A DNA stretch of 21,500 nucleotides from Nocardioidaceae bacterium (GCA_013811715.1 JACCUS010000353.1:1-21500), one strand, 5' to 3'; shown: positions 1-7,271, counted from the first letter of the stretch. The notes: generated by a model from the letters alone, not told the origin. A program made the numbers and translations.

Positions 1-2210
1 GCTGTCGCGCGATCGGCCTCGGACTTGGCGGCGCGCGCCGCGGAGCCAAGCTGGCCGAGCTCCTCGGCGACGGCGGCCATGGCGGCGTCCGACTGGTGCA
101 GCTTCGCAAGTGCGACGTCTACCCTGCTCTGAACCTCTTGTCGCTCGGCCTGCAGTGCGCCGACCTCGAAGCGCAGCCGCTCAGCGGACGCCGTCGCCTC
201 CCGAAGCGCGAAGACGGCCTCATCGACGGCCGCCTGCGCCTCGATCAGGCTGGGCTGTGACCGCGAGCCGCCGGCGGCGTGGTGGGTGCTGAGGACGTCG
301 CCGTCACGGGTGACCGCCACGACGTCGGGAAGGGCCGCCACCAGCGCACGAGCCGCGGGCAGATCGTCGACGACCGCTGTCTTGAACAGCAGCCGGCGCA
401 AGGCAGGGAGTACGGCGTCCGGCGCCCCGACGACGTCCAACGCGTACGTCGCGTGGTGGCTCAGCGCGGGCCACTCGACGTCGTCGACCTCTCCGCCGCC
501 CAGGATTAGGTCCGCTCGGCCCAGGTCGGAGTCCTTGAGGTGCTCGATGGCGCCGACCGCGGCATCGACGTCGTACACCGCCATCGCGTCGGCGGCCGAG
601 CCGAGCGCGGCGCTGAGGGCCGCCTCGTAGCCGTGTCGCACCGACAACAGCGCCGCCACCGAGCCCAACAGGCCCGAGACCGAGTCGGTCGCCGCAAGCA
701 GGGCTCCCGCACCGTCCTTGCGCGCGAGGCCCATCTCGAGGGCCTCCTTGCGCGCCTCCAAGGCCACCCGCTCCCGCTCGGCCGTCTGCGCCTCGTCTTG
801 CGCCTTGGCCAGCCGATCGTCGACATCGTCGAGCAGCGCCGACGCGCCCTCGTGTTCGGCGTCGAGCCCCCGCTCGCCCGCGTCGAGCCCGGCGATGCGG
901 GTCTCGAGCGAGGTGAAGCTGCGCCGCGCACGCTCCGCACGAGCGGCCGCCGCCTCGCGCGCCCCAGCCAGCCGGCCGATCTCATCGTCAGCGGCGGCGG
1001 CCCGGCTCTGCAAGGAGTTGACCTGACCGGTGAGCCGGGCCAGGCCTTCGCGGCGGTCCGCTTGGGCGCGGACCAGGCCCGCCACCCGGCGGTCCTGGTC
1101 GAGGTGAGAGTCCTCCGCCTCCTGCCGGGACGTGATCGCCTCGTCGAGCCGCCGTTCGAGGTCGGCCACCTCGGCGTTGATGGCCCTCTCCTCGGCACGG
1201 ACGTCGGCCGCCTCCGCGTCGAGCTCTTCGGGGGCGCGTCCGACGCGCTCCTCGGCCGGCTCCTCCGCCAGGTGGCGCATCCGCTCGGCCGCCAGGGTCG
1301 TCGTACCCCTCAGCCGCTCGCGCAGCCTCGACAGCCCGAACCAGGTCTCCTGGGCCTGAGCCAGCCGAGGCGCGTCGGTCCGCAGCGCCTCCTCGAGCTC
1401 GGTCTCGCGTCTGCGGGCGGTCTCCAGCCGGGACTCGACCTCGTCCCGGCGCGCCGTCAGCGCCGCCTCGTCGGCAAGCTCTCGCCTCAACGTCTCCCGA
1501 ACCCGCACGACGTCATCGGCCAGCAGCCGGGCACGGGCATCCCTGACCTCGATCTGCACCGCCGACGCCCTGCGCGCCACCTCGGCCTGCCGCCCCAGCG
1601 GCTTCAGCTGGCGACGGATCTCACTGAGCAGGTCGCCTAGCCGGGTGAGGTTGCCGTCGGTCGCGTCCAGCTTGCGGATCGCCTTCTCTTTGCGCTTGCG
1701 GTGCTTGAGCACGCCAGCGGCCTCCTCGATGAACCCGCGGCGATCCTCCGCGGAGGCGTGCAGGATCGCGTCGAGCTGGCCTTGGCCCACGATGACGTGC
1801 ATCTCCCGGCCGATGCCGGAGTCGCTGAGCAGTTCTTGGACGTCGAGAAGCCGGACCGGCTGCCCGTTGATGGCGTACTCGGAGCCGCCGTTGCGGAACA
1901 TGGTGCGCGAGAGGGTGACCTCGGAGTACTCGATGGGCAGCGCGCCGTCGGTGTTGTCGATCGTGAGCAGCACCTCGGCTCGGCCGAGCGGCGGGCGCCC
2001 CGACGTGCCCGCGAAGATGACGTCTTCCATCTTGCCGCCGCGCAGGGACTTGGCCCCCTGCTCGCCCATCACCCAGGCGAGGGCGTCGACGACGTTGGAC
2101 TTGCCCGTCCCGTTCGGGCCGACGACGCAGGTGACACCGGGTTCGAGCCGCAATGTGGTGGTCGAGGCGAACGACTTGAAGCCGCGCAGCGTGAGGCTCT
2201 TCAGGTGCAC
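1..2210 (-). CDS. smc: Chromosome segregation protein SMC, N-terminal part (3' end outside window)
   Basis: SMC is an ATPase that, with ScpA and ScpB, organises and segregates the chromosome on the nucleoid. About 736 residues are visible and the reading frame is open to the window edge; full-length SMC is about 1,150-1,200 residues, so the second coiled coil and the C-terminal ATPase half lie outside. The N-terminal head begins MHLKSLTLRGFKSFA, followed by a Walker A P-loop GPNGTGKS at residues 31-38. Other head motifs include NGQPVRLLDVQELLSDSGIG and QGQLDAI. A long charged coiled coil rich in Glu, Arg and Ala runs to about residue 505. The hinge follows at about 505-640 (GYEAALSAALG, then DGDVLSTHHAAGG), and the return coiled coil starts after it. 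The GTG start at 2210 lies exactly where the family begins. No Shine-Dalgarno precedes it, but a TATCGT hexamer at 2217-2222 would place transcription start at the GTG, so a leaderless message is possible (inference). Confidence 0.97.
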   Translation of the reverse strand, partial: MHLKSLTLRGFKSFASTTTLRLEPGVTCVVGPNGTGKSNVVDALAWVMGEQGAKSLRGGKMEDVIFAGTSGRPPLGRAEVLLTIDNTDGALPIEYSEVTLSRTMFRNGGSEYAINGQPVRLLDVQELLSDSGIGREMHVIVGQGQLDAILHASAEDRRGFIEEAAGVLKHRKRKEKAIRKLDATDGNLTRLGDLLSEIRRQLKPLGRQAEVARRASAVQIEVRDARARLLADDVVRVRETLRRELADEAALTARRDEVESRLETARRRETELEEALRTDAPRLAQAQETWFGLSRLRERLRGTTTLAAERMRHLAEEPAEERVGRAPEELDAEAADVRAEERAINAEVADLERRLDEAITSRQEAEDSHLDQDRRVAGLVRAQADRREGLARLTGQVNSLQSRAAAADDEIGRLAGAREAAAARAERARRSFTSLETRIAGLDAGERGLDAEHEGASALLDDVDDRLAKAQDEAQTAERERVALEARKEALEMGLARKDGAGALLAATDSVSGLLGSVAALLSVRHGYEAALSAALGSAADAMAVYDVDAAVGAIEHLKDSDLGRADLILGGGEVDDVEWPALSHHATYALDVVGAPDAVLPALRRLLFKTAVVDDLPAARALVAALPDVVAVTRDGDVLSTHHAAGGSRSQPSLIEAQAAVDEAVFALREATASAERLRFEVGALQAERQEVQSRVDVALAKLHQSDAAMAAVAEELGQLGSAARAAKSEADRAT

Positions 2211-2282
2211 GCCCGCACGATACCGGGGTACGACGGCTAGCGGCCGCCACCACGCCGCACCCCGGCATCGGAGCGGGTTGTG

Positions 2283-3830
2283 CTAGCTGGGGACCGGGTC
2301 CGCCTGGTGGTGGGCGGTGCGGCGCCGGACCCACACCACCAAACCGAGCGCGCCGACGACGACCAGCGCGGCGGTCCCGTCGAGCGGCAGGTCGTAGGAC
2401 GGCCCGCCCAGCGAGGCGGCGCTTCGCGCGCCGGCCCGCCCCGGCAGGTCGACGGAGTAGACATCGAGGCCGCGCACGAGGTCGACGGTGTAGACGATGT
2501 TCGTGCTGCCGACCGCCTCGCCTCGGGCGTTGCGCTCGGGCACCCAGTAGGCGTCCCACACCTCCGACGCGCCGAACGTGGCGTAACCGTACTGCTGCAG
2601 GTTGTGCGGGTCCCGTACGTCGATCAGCCGCAGCCCCCCTGCGTAGGTTGCCAGCGCCACGATTCCCGATGGGTGGTAGTCGAACCAGTGCGCCGAGCAG
2701 AAGGCGTTGGTGGGGGGCGAGATGCCGCCACCACCCTCGGTCACCGGGTTGATGCGGTCGAGCGGCACCACCGCATCCGGTGTGCCATTCAGCGTCTTGA
2801 CCTTCCAGGTCTGGAAGGATCCCGCGGTCGCGCAGTCGGTGTTCTCGTAGTCCTCCTCGGTGATCAGCGCGACGTTCCCGTTGGCGACCGACGCCTCCGC
2901 CCGCGGTTCGAAGCTGCGGGCGTTCGGGCGGTCTGAGTTGTGGTGGATGAAGTCGTTCCAGGGCGAGGAGACGCCGGCCTTGTTGGTGGTCGTCACCAGG
3001 CGGGGCGCCCGCGGACGGGACACGTCGAACACCGCCGTGCCGGCGCCACCGGTGTGCAGGCCGTACCCCGCCCCGTCGAAGTTCCACTTGTGACCTGAGG
3101 TGAGCGGCCCACCGGGGCCGGCAGCGGGCGATCTGAACGGCTGGGTGCCCGCCTGCTTCTTGTTCGAGTCGACCTCGGTGGGATTGTCCAACCGGCTCAG
3201 GTCGACGATCGAGTACTCCCCGTTGTCACCGGCGGTGTAGGCGGTCGTGCAGTCGCGCTTGACGATGCACGCGACGGTGTGGGTGTATGTCGTGGTCTGC
3301 AGCCGCGAGCGGACGAACGGGTTCGTCGGGTCGGTGACGTCGACGACGACGACCTCGTTCTTGCCGCTCGGGTTGGCGTGCTCGATGTCGTCGCCCGACG
3401 CCTGGGTCAGGTCGACGCCCACCAGCACGAACCGGGTGATCGAGCCGTCCCGGTTGCGGGTCTCCCCGTAGTTCATCGCCTCGTTCTCGAAGACGAGCTG
3501 CGGCAGCACGCCCGTCAGCCTGGGCTGCAGCGGGTCGCTCACGTCGTACACGCTGATCGACTTAAGACTCGACACGTAGAAGTACGGCGCCGACGTGGAG
3601 AACACGCCGGAGATCGCCGACGTGTCCGGGAAGGTCGACACATGCTCGATGTTGGGGCTGCTCACGAACGGAACATCAAGCCCACCTTCGTACAAGGCAC
3701 GCATCTCGCGCATGCGTTCGGTGTCGTCTTCGTGCGCGACGGCCGGCAGCACGGGCAGCGCCACGAGTGCCAGCGCGGTTGCGAGAGCGGTGGCCGCACG
3801 AGTGGCGCGGCGGTGGACGAACGGGCGCAT
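2283..3830 (-). CDS. Secreted, membrane-anchored LVIVD-repeat beta-propeller protein
   Basis: This 515-residue protein has no function I can name. It opens with a signal peptide (basic MRPFVHRRATR, hydrophobic stretch to about residue 31, AVA-H cleavage site). It then carries five LVIVD-type blades: SVYDVSDP (93-100), VVVDVTDP (161-168), YSIVDLS (206-212), AVFDVSRP (266-273) and LRLIDVRDP (400-408). A single hydrophobic helix at about 486-501 followed by VRRR suggests a C-terminal membrane anchor facing outward; no LPxTG sortase motif is seen. Histidine- and cysteine-containing patches lie between blades: YTHTVAC (182-188), SGHKWNFD (245-252), FIHHNSDRP (294-302) and CSAHWFDYHP (378-387). These recall metal-ligand clusters in other propellers, but that is inference. 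The ATG at 3830 is chosen over an upstream GTG/ATG extension because GGAGGG lies just before it and the signal peptide starts there. The gene sits between smc and mutM, which are usually closer together in actinobacteria. Confidence 0.87.
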   Translation of the reverse strand: MRPFVHRRATRAATALATALALVALPVLPAVAHEDDTERMREMRALYEGGLDVPFVSSPNIEHVSTFPDTSAISGVFSTSAPYFYVSSLKSISVYDVSDPLQPRLTGVLPQLVFENEAMNYGETRNRDGSITRFVLVGVDLTQASGDDIEHANPSGKNEVVVVDVTDPTNPFVRSRLQTTTYTHTVACIVKRDCTTAYTAGDNGEYSIVDLSRLDNPTEVDSNKKQAGTQPFRSPAAGPGGPLTSGHKWNFDGAGYGLHTGGAGTAVFDVSRPRAPRLVTTTNKAGVSSPWNDFIHHNSDRPNARSFEPRAEASVANGNVALITEEDYENTDCATAGSFQTWKVKTLNGTPDAVVPLDRINPVTEGGGGISPPTNAFCSAHWFDYHPSGIVALATYAGGLRLIDVRDPHNLQQYGYATFGASEVWDAYWVPERNARGEAVGSTNIVYTVDLVRGLDVYSVDLPGRAGARSAASLGGPSYDLPLDGTAALVVVGALGLVVWVRRRTAHHQADPVPS

Positions 3831-3841
3831 CAAACCCTCCA

Positions 3842-3864
3842 AGTCAGCGGATATTCGGCTGACT
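3842..3864. promoter_or_regulatory. 23-nt palindrome upstream of the LVIVD gene
   Basis: AGTCAGC (3842-3848) and GCTGACT (3858-3864) are perfect 7-bp inverted arms around a 9-nt A/T-containing centre. The element lies directly upstream of the GGAGGG ribosome binding site of the LVIVD gene (start 3830). It could be an operator for a dimeric regulator or a hairpin in the mRNA leader. I could not place a convincing promoter around it. Confidence 0.5.
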
Positions 3865-3915
3865 AACGAGGCTCCGCGACTCAAGTCACGGCCGCCTTCA
3901 CCCAAAAGTTGAAAG

Positions 3916-4119
3916 TCAGGCCCGGGCGACCGCGCGGTCGTCGATGTGGTCAGGCACAGTGAGCAGGTCGGCATGATGCACTTGCGCGACCAGCGCGTCA
4001 TTTTCTGCCTGCAGCCTCAGCACGATCGCTTCGAGGTCGGAGACCCTGCGGCGAAGTCGTTGATTGTCGTCGACGAGTCGGATGTCGCCTCCGACGTACC
4101 CAAGGAGAGCCTTGGCCAT
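3916..4119 (-). CDS. Small coiled-coil protein, 67 aa, function unknown
   Basis: The protein starts MAKALLGYVGGDIRLVDDNQ and continues into a heptad-like region, RLRRRVSDLEAIVLRLQAEN at about residues 21-40, with Leu/Val/Ile spaced as in a parallel coiled coil. The C-terminal tail is acidic to mixed (DHIDDRAVARA). The ATG at 4119 is preceded by GGAGG seven bases upstream, which rules out the longer reading starting near 4200. I recognise the general type (short actinobacterial proteins with an MAKALLG-like start and one coiled coil) but no established function. It is the same strand as the LVIVD gene, 85 bp upstream of it, so the two may share a transcript, although the palindrome at 3842-3864 lies between them. 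A dimeric adaptor or scaffold would fit the fold; that is a guess. Confidence 0.75.
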   Translation of the reverse strand: MAKALLGYVGGDIRLVDDNQRLRRRVSDLEAIVLRLQAENDALVAQVHHADLLTVPDHIDDRAVARA

Positions 4120-4306
4120 GGATAGTCCTCCAGGAACAATATCGGTCGAGCAGCGCTCAGCAGATCTCAGATTCTTCGGGGAGCCGAAGGCATCCGGCAC
4201 GTCTTTCGCTGCACTTACAAGCGTCTCACCGGATTGCCGCTAGGTCAACCGCACGACCGGCGCACTTCCGGTCTGTTCGGCAGGTCAGGCGCGCCGACAC
4301 CCCACC

Positions 4307-4558
4307 TTGGCCCCAGCAGGCACACTGGGCGACGTGGCCAACCCGCCCAGAGCACCGCGATCCCTCCAGGCGTGGCCGTGTCAGTCGATCTGCGTCTGGG
4401 TGGCGACCGGAGAGGTCTGGGCAGCCGACGAGGGGCAGCCGATGGCGGTGATCGGCTGCGCCGGATGCGGGTCTGAATGGGTACGCAGCGAGGCGTGGAC
4501 TCCCATCGACGCGGGCGGCGTCGTCCCAGGCGAGGTTGTCGCCGAGCGCGCCAAGTAG
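4307..4558 (+). CDS. Doubtful small ORF with a CxxC pair
   Basis: This frame would give about 83 residues from a TTG (4307), or 74 from a GTG (4334); no ATG exists upstream before the in-frame stop at 4241-4243, and no clear Shine-Dalgarno is seen. The second half, from about residue 30, has strong G/C preference at third positions and a protein-like composition: VWVATGEVWAADEGQPMAV, then IGCAGCGSEWVRSEAWTPID with a CxxC pair and several tryptophans. That is unlike the Arg/Pro-rich shadow frames around it. It could be a small zinc-ribbon-like protein, or the surviving C-terminal fragment of a larger gene whose 5' end has decayed. I recognise no family. Confidence 0.33.
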   Translation: MAPAGTLGDVANPPRAPRSLQAWPCQSICVWVATGEVWAADEGQPMAVIGCAGCGSEWVRSEAWTPIDAGGVVPGEVVAERAK

Positions 4559-4573
4559 CGCGCCGAGTCGTCA

Positions 4574-4768
4574 CCGCCGAGACGCCAGCTATCGCCCCGA
4601 GTTGCCGGCGTGTCGGTCGTTATGTGACGTCTGGGCGGGGAGTGAGTCGCAGCGACAACGGCCGGGTCCAGTCTCACAGACGAAGATGATGAGCCATAAG
4701 GACACGGGTAAAGGGCCAGGCCGCCCGTAGTGCCGGCGTGTCGTGGGAGCTAGCTGACGTCTCGGCGG
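4574..4768. repeat. Imperfect 18-bp inverted repeat enclosing 195 bp
   Basis: CCGCCGAGACGCCAGCTA at 4574-4591 is the reverse complement, with one mismatch in 18, of TAGCTGACGTCTCGGCGG at 4751-4768. The pair bounds a 195-bp segment that also contains a third related copy (see direct repeat). No target-site duplication is visible outside the arms. Confidence 0.7.
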
Positions 4769-4769
4769 G
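4603..4769 (+). repeat. Bipartite direct repeat downstream of mutM
   Basis: TGCCGGCGTGTCG occurs exactly at 4603-4615 and 4731-4743. Each copy is followed, after 9 or 11 bases, by TGACGTCT plus a GGCGGG tail (4625-4639 and 4755-4769; one mismatch in 15). The two units lie 128 bp apart. The second half of the unit is the same sequence that forms the inverted repeat at 4574-4591/4751-4768. Confidence 0.75.
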
Positions 4770-4795
4770 AGCGCTTCGCCCGGCCACCCCGGCGG

Positions 4796-5647
4796 TCACC
4801 AGCGAGCGCGGCGAGGCCGCGGCTGGCATCGAGGGCAGGAGTACGACGACCGGTTCATGAACGCGTCTCGCCGGATCGGCGCGCCGCATCGCAGGCACGG
4901 CTGGTCGGCTCGCCCGTACACCGCCAGCGACCGCTCGAAATATCCCGACTCGCCATTGACGTCGACGTAGAGCGTGTCGAACGACGTGCCGCCATGCCTC
5001 AGCGCCGACATCAGCACCGTCCGCACCTCGGCGAGCAGCCGGTCCACTTCCGCACGCCGCAGCGTCTCCGTCGGTCGGGCGTAGTGCAGCCTGGCCGCCC
5101 ACAGCGCCTCGTCCGCGTAGATGTTGCCGACGCCGGAGATCAGAGTCTGGTCGAGCAGGGCCCGCTTCACACCGGTACGCCGTCGGCGCAACCCGGCACC
5201 GAACACGGCGTCGTCGAACAGCATGTCGATCGGGTCCCGGGCGATGTGCCCGATCTCCCGCGGCAGATCTGCCCCGCCGTCGGAGACCAGCAACCCCCCG
5301 AAGGTTCGTTGGTCGACGAAGCGCAGGTCATGCCCCTGCGACAGCTCGAACGCCACTCTCAGGTGGCGCTCCGGCGTGGCGGCTCGTCGCTGCACCAGCA
5401 ACTGACCGCTCATCCCGAGATGGGCAAGCACCGCGTCTCCGGACCCGAGCGGCAACCAGAGGTACTTTCCCCCCCGACTGGCACCGACGACGCGCTGGTC
5501 GGCGAGCCGGTCCTCGAAGTCTGCGGGCCCGGCCGAGTGTCGCCGTACCGAGCGGGGATGCAGCACCCGCACACGTTCGATCGTCTTCCCCACCACGACG
5601 GGTTCCAGGCCGCGGCGGACCACCTCGACCTCGGGCAGCTCAGGCAC
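4796..5647 (-). CDS. mutM: Formamidopyrimidine-DNA glycosylase (Fpg/MutM)
   Basis: MutM removes oxidised purines such as 8-oxoguanine and FapyG and nicks the DNA by beta,delta-elimination. The 283-residue protein has the normal length and all key residues. It starts M-PELPEVE, so Pro2 becomes the catalytic N-terminus after Met removal, with Glu3 next to it. Lys61 (RGGKYLWLPL) matches the conserved catalytic-domain lysine. The helix-two-turn-helix motif is QTLISGVGNIYADEALW at about 167-183. The C-terminal zinc finger has Cys251, Cys254, Cys271 and Cys274, with the DNA-contacting NRSSYSCPRCQ signature at 265-275. The start is GTG at 5647, set by the invariant PELPE. It is the last gene of the DUF177-rpmF-rnc-mutM operon, 27 bp after rnc. 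A basic tail of nine residues follows the zinc finger. Confidence 0.98.
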   Translation of the reverse strand: MPELPEVEVVRRGLEPVVVGKTIERVRVLHPRSVRRHSAGPADFEDRLADQRVVGASRGGKYLWLPLGSGDAVLAHLGMSGQLLVQRRAATPERHLRVAFELSQGHDLRFVDQRTFGGLLVSDGGADLPREIGHIARDPIDMLFDDAVFGAGLRRRRTGVKRALLDQTLISGVGNIYADEALWAARLHYARPTETLRRAEVDRLLAEVRTVLMSALRHGGTSFDTLYVDVNGESGYFERSLAVYGRADQPCLRCGAPIRRDAFMNRSSYSCPRCQPRPRRARW

Positions 5648-5674
5648 GGGACAGATGGCTCTCAGCGGGTCAGG

Positions 5675-6487
5675 TCAGTCGGATTCGTCCAGCGGCGGCA
5701 GCTCCGCGGTGACCGCTTCGACCGCCGCGTTGCCCTCGCTGAGCGAGCGCCACGCCGTCTCCGCCGCCTGCTGCTCGGCTTCCTTCTTGGACCGGCCGGA
5801 GCCGTGCCCGTAGACGCTTTCGCCCACCCGGACCCGCGCGACGAACATCCGCTCGTGGTCGGGCCCGCTGCCGTCGATGAGGTACTCGGGAACACCGAGC
5901 CCCAGGTCGGCGGAAAGCTCCTGCAGGCTGGTCTTCCAGTCCAGGCCGGCGCCGAGGGCGGCCGCCGCCGCCATGAGGGGGTCGAAGAGCAGGTGTACGA
6001 CGGACGCGGCGGCCTCGAAGCCCTTGTCGACGTAGATCGCCCCGATCACCGCCTCGACCGCGTCCGAGAGGATCGAGGACTTGTCTCGGCCGCCGGTCGA
6101 CTCCTCGCCACGGCCGAGCAGCAGGTGGTCACCCAGGCCGAGGGCGCGCCCCACCTCCGCCAACGCCCGCGCGTTGACGACGGCGGCACGCAGCTTCGCC
6201 AGCCGGCCCTCGGACAGGTCCGGATGCGCACGGTAGAGCCTCTCGGTGACGATGACACCGAGGACGGAGTCGCCGAGGAACTCCAGCCGCTCGTTGGTTG
6301 GCAGGCCCCCGTTCTCGTAGGCGAACGAGCGGTGGGTCAGGGCGCGGTGGAGCAGCCCGACATCGAGATCGGCGACACCGAGTTGAGCACAGAGCTCATC
6401 GCGGGAGGTGCCCGGCGCTGTGTGCTCCACCAAGGTGAGGGTCTTAGAGGACCTGGCGACGGTCGGCGCGGGCGCCGTACTGACCAC
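5675..6487 (-). CDS. rnc: Ribonuclease III
   Basis: RNase III cuts double-stranded RNA, including the 30S rRNA precursor, as a cytoplasmic homodimer. The 270-residue frame has the catalytic domain with the signature NERLEFLGDSVL at residues 65-76 and the second metal-binding patch SDAVEAVIGAIYVDKG at 141-156 (Asp142, Glu145). A dsRNA-binding domain follows at about 184-250 (DWKTSLQELS ... GRSKKEAEQQAAETAW). The start is uncertain. The GTG at 6487 overlaps the 3' end of rpmF by 44 bp and has no good Shine-Dalgarno. TTG at 6433 or GTG at 6430, just after the rpmF stop, would give a protein about 18-19 residues shorter, with the conserved core unaffected. Placement between rpmF and mutM matches the usual actinobacterial order. 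Confidence 0.96.
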   Translation of the reverse strand: MVSTAPAPTVARSSKTLTLVEHTAPGTSRDELCAQLGVADLDVGLLHRALTHRSFAYENGGLPTNERLEFLGDSVLGVIVTERLYRAHPDLSEGRLAKLRAAVVNARALAEVGRALGLGDHLLLGRGEESTGGRDKSSILSDAVEAVIGAIYVDKGFEAAASVVHLLFDPLMAAAAALGAGLDWKTSLQELSADLGLGVPEYLIDGSGPDHERMFVARVRVGESVYGHGSGRSKKEAEQQAAETAWRSLSEGNAAVEAVTAELPPLDESD

Positions 6488-6629
6488 ACGCGGGGCAGAC
6501 CCGATGCGGTAGATGCTTGGAGCCGCAGGCGGGGTTGGCGCACGTCACGAGCGATGGGGCGACCGCCTTCCACTGCGAACGGCGGTGCCGCGTGTTGCTG
6601 CGCGACGTCTTCCGCTTCGGAACAGCCAC
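6444..6629 (-). CDS. rpmF: Large ribosomal subunit protein bL32
   Basis: This 61-residue protein begins MAVPKRKTSRSNTRHRRSQW, the standard N-terminus of bL32, a 50S subunit protein. Four cysteines (Cys30, Cys35, Cys45, Cys48) form the zinc-binding ribbon of the zinc-containing (C+) type. The GTG start at 6629 is preceded by AGGAG six bases upstream; that Shine-Dalgarno overlaps the stop codon of the DUF177 gene, only 3 bp away, so the two are probably translationally coupled. The DUF177-rpmF pair is conserved across bacteria. Confidence 0.98.
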   Translation of the reverse strand: MAVPKRKTSRSNTRHRRSQWKAVAPSLVTCANPACGSKHLPHRVCPACGQYGARADRRQVL

Positions 6630-6632
6630 GAT

Positions 6633-7211
6633 CTACTCCTCGTCTTGGCTGGCCGGGCCTGGCCTGGTGGCCAGCTGGCCAGCGTCGTTGGTCTTGAGTG
6701 CAAAGAGCGCTGCCCACCGTGGGTCGGCGCTCTCCTCGTGCGCGTGCCCGGGGTTGTCGGAGAGCCGAACCCCGCATTCGAGGCACAGCCCCTGACAGTC
6801 CGGGGCGCACACCGGCTGAAACGGCAGCGCAAGCACCACCGAGTCCCGCAGGACCGGCTCGATGTCGAACAGCTCGCCGTCGAGCCGGCTGGCTTCGTCC
6901 TCCTCGGCATCGCTCTCCGGGTAGACGTACAGCTCCTGGAGCAAGACCTCGAGGTCGTCCTCGACGGGGTCCAGGCACCGCGCGCACTCCCCGGTGAGCG
7001 TGGCCCGCGCCGTACCGGACGCGAGCACCCCCTCCATGACCGCCTCGAGTCGCAGCTGCAGCCCGATGGGCGAACCTTCGGGGACACCGAGCAGTTCGAT
7101 GCAAAGGTCCGCAGGCGCCGGCACCGTCAACTCGAGGGTGCGCATCGATCCGGGGCGTCGGCCGAGATCGTGAGTGTTGATCACGAGCGGCGAACGCGGG
7201 TCGATACGCAT
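6633..7211 (-). CDS. DUF177 / YceD family protein
   Basis: Members of this family are almost always encoded next to rpmF; in plants and in E. coli they are linked to 23S rRNA accumulation or processing, but the biochemical role is not settled. The 192-residue protein has the family core LTGECARCLDPVEDDLEVLLQELYV at about 72-96 (split: Cys76 and Cys79 form a CxxC) and a second cysteine cluster CAPDCQGLCLECG at 135-147. An acidic segment lies between them (about 98-113). ATG at 7211 is chosen because the conserved IDPRSPLVINTHDLGRRPGS follows at once and GGAAG lies upstream; a longer frame beginning near 7301 would cover the promoter. It is the first gene of the rpmF-rnc-mutM operon. Confidence 0.93.
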   Translation of the reverse strand: MRIDPRSPLVINTHDLGRRPGSMRTLELTVPAPADLCIELLGVPEGSPIGLQLRLEAVMEGVLASGTARATLTGECARCLDPVEDDLEVLLQELYVYPESDAEEDEASRLDGELFDIEPVLRDSVVLALPFQPVCAPDCQGLCLECGVRLSDNPGHAHEESADPRWAALFALKTNDAGQLATRPGPASQDEE

Positions 7212-7271
7212 CGCACAGACTTCCGATAGACAGCACAGCAAACCGCCGCCCCTGCAAAAGAACGGCGTCTC

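Larger units (their letters stand above)
4120..4795. other. Mostly non-coding stretch between the coiled-coil gene and mutM
   Basis: No recognisable gene occupies this 676-bp stretch. It holds the upstream region of the coiled-coil gene, one doubtful plus-strand ORF (4307-4558), and a repeat cluster at 4574-4769. Other open frames here are arginine/proline-rich and look like chance frames in GC-rich DNA. It lies at a point where the mutM-smc gene order is interrupted, so it may contain decayed sequence. Confidence 0.6.

Noticed and set aside
540..1640. Long plus-strand ORF (366 aa) opposite smc
   Set aside because: It is the antisense shadow of the smc coiled coil; composition is Arg/Leu/Gly-rich with no motif, while the minus strand encodes clear SMC motifs.
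1621..3087. 488-aa minus-strand ORF spanning smc and the LVIVD gene
   Set aside because: It is out of frame with both genes and crosses the LVIVD stop and the smc start; composition is Arg/Gly/His-rich as in chance GC-rich frames.
3831..4001. 57-residue N-terminal extension of the LVIVD protein
   Set aside because: A signal peptide and GGAGGG ribosome binding site mark ATG 3830; the extension covers the palindrome and overlaps the coiled-coil gene.
4574..4768. Miniature transposable element with target-site duplication
   Set aside because: Terminal repeats are imperfect and no duplicated target sequence flanks them; kept only as a repeat cluster.
4994..6697. 567-aa plus-strand ORF opposite mutM, rnc and rpmF
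   Set aside because: It is antisense to three genes with complete family signatures.
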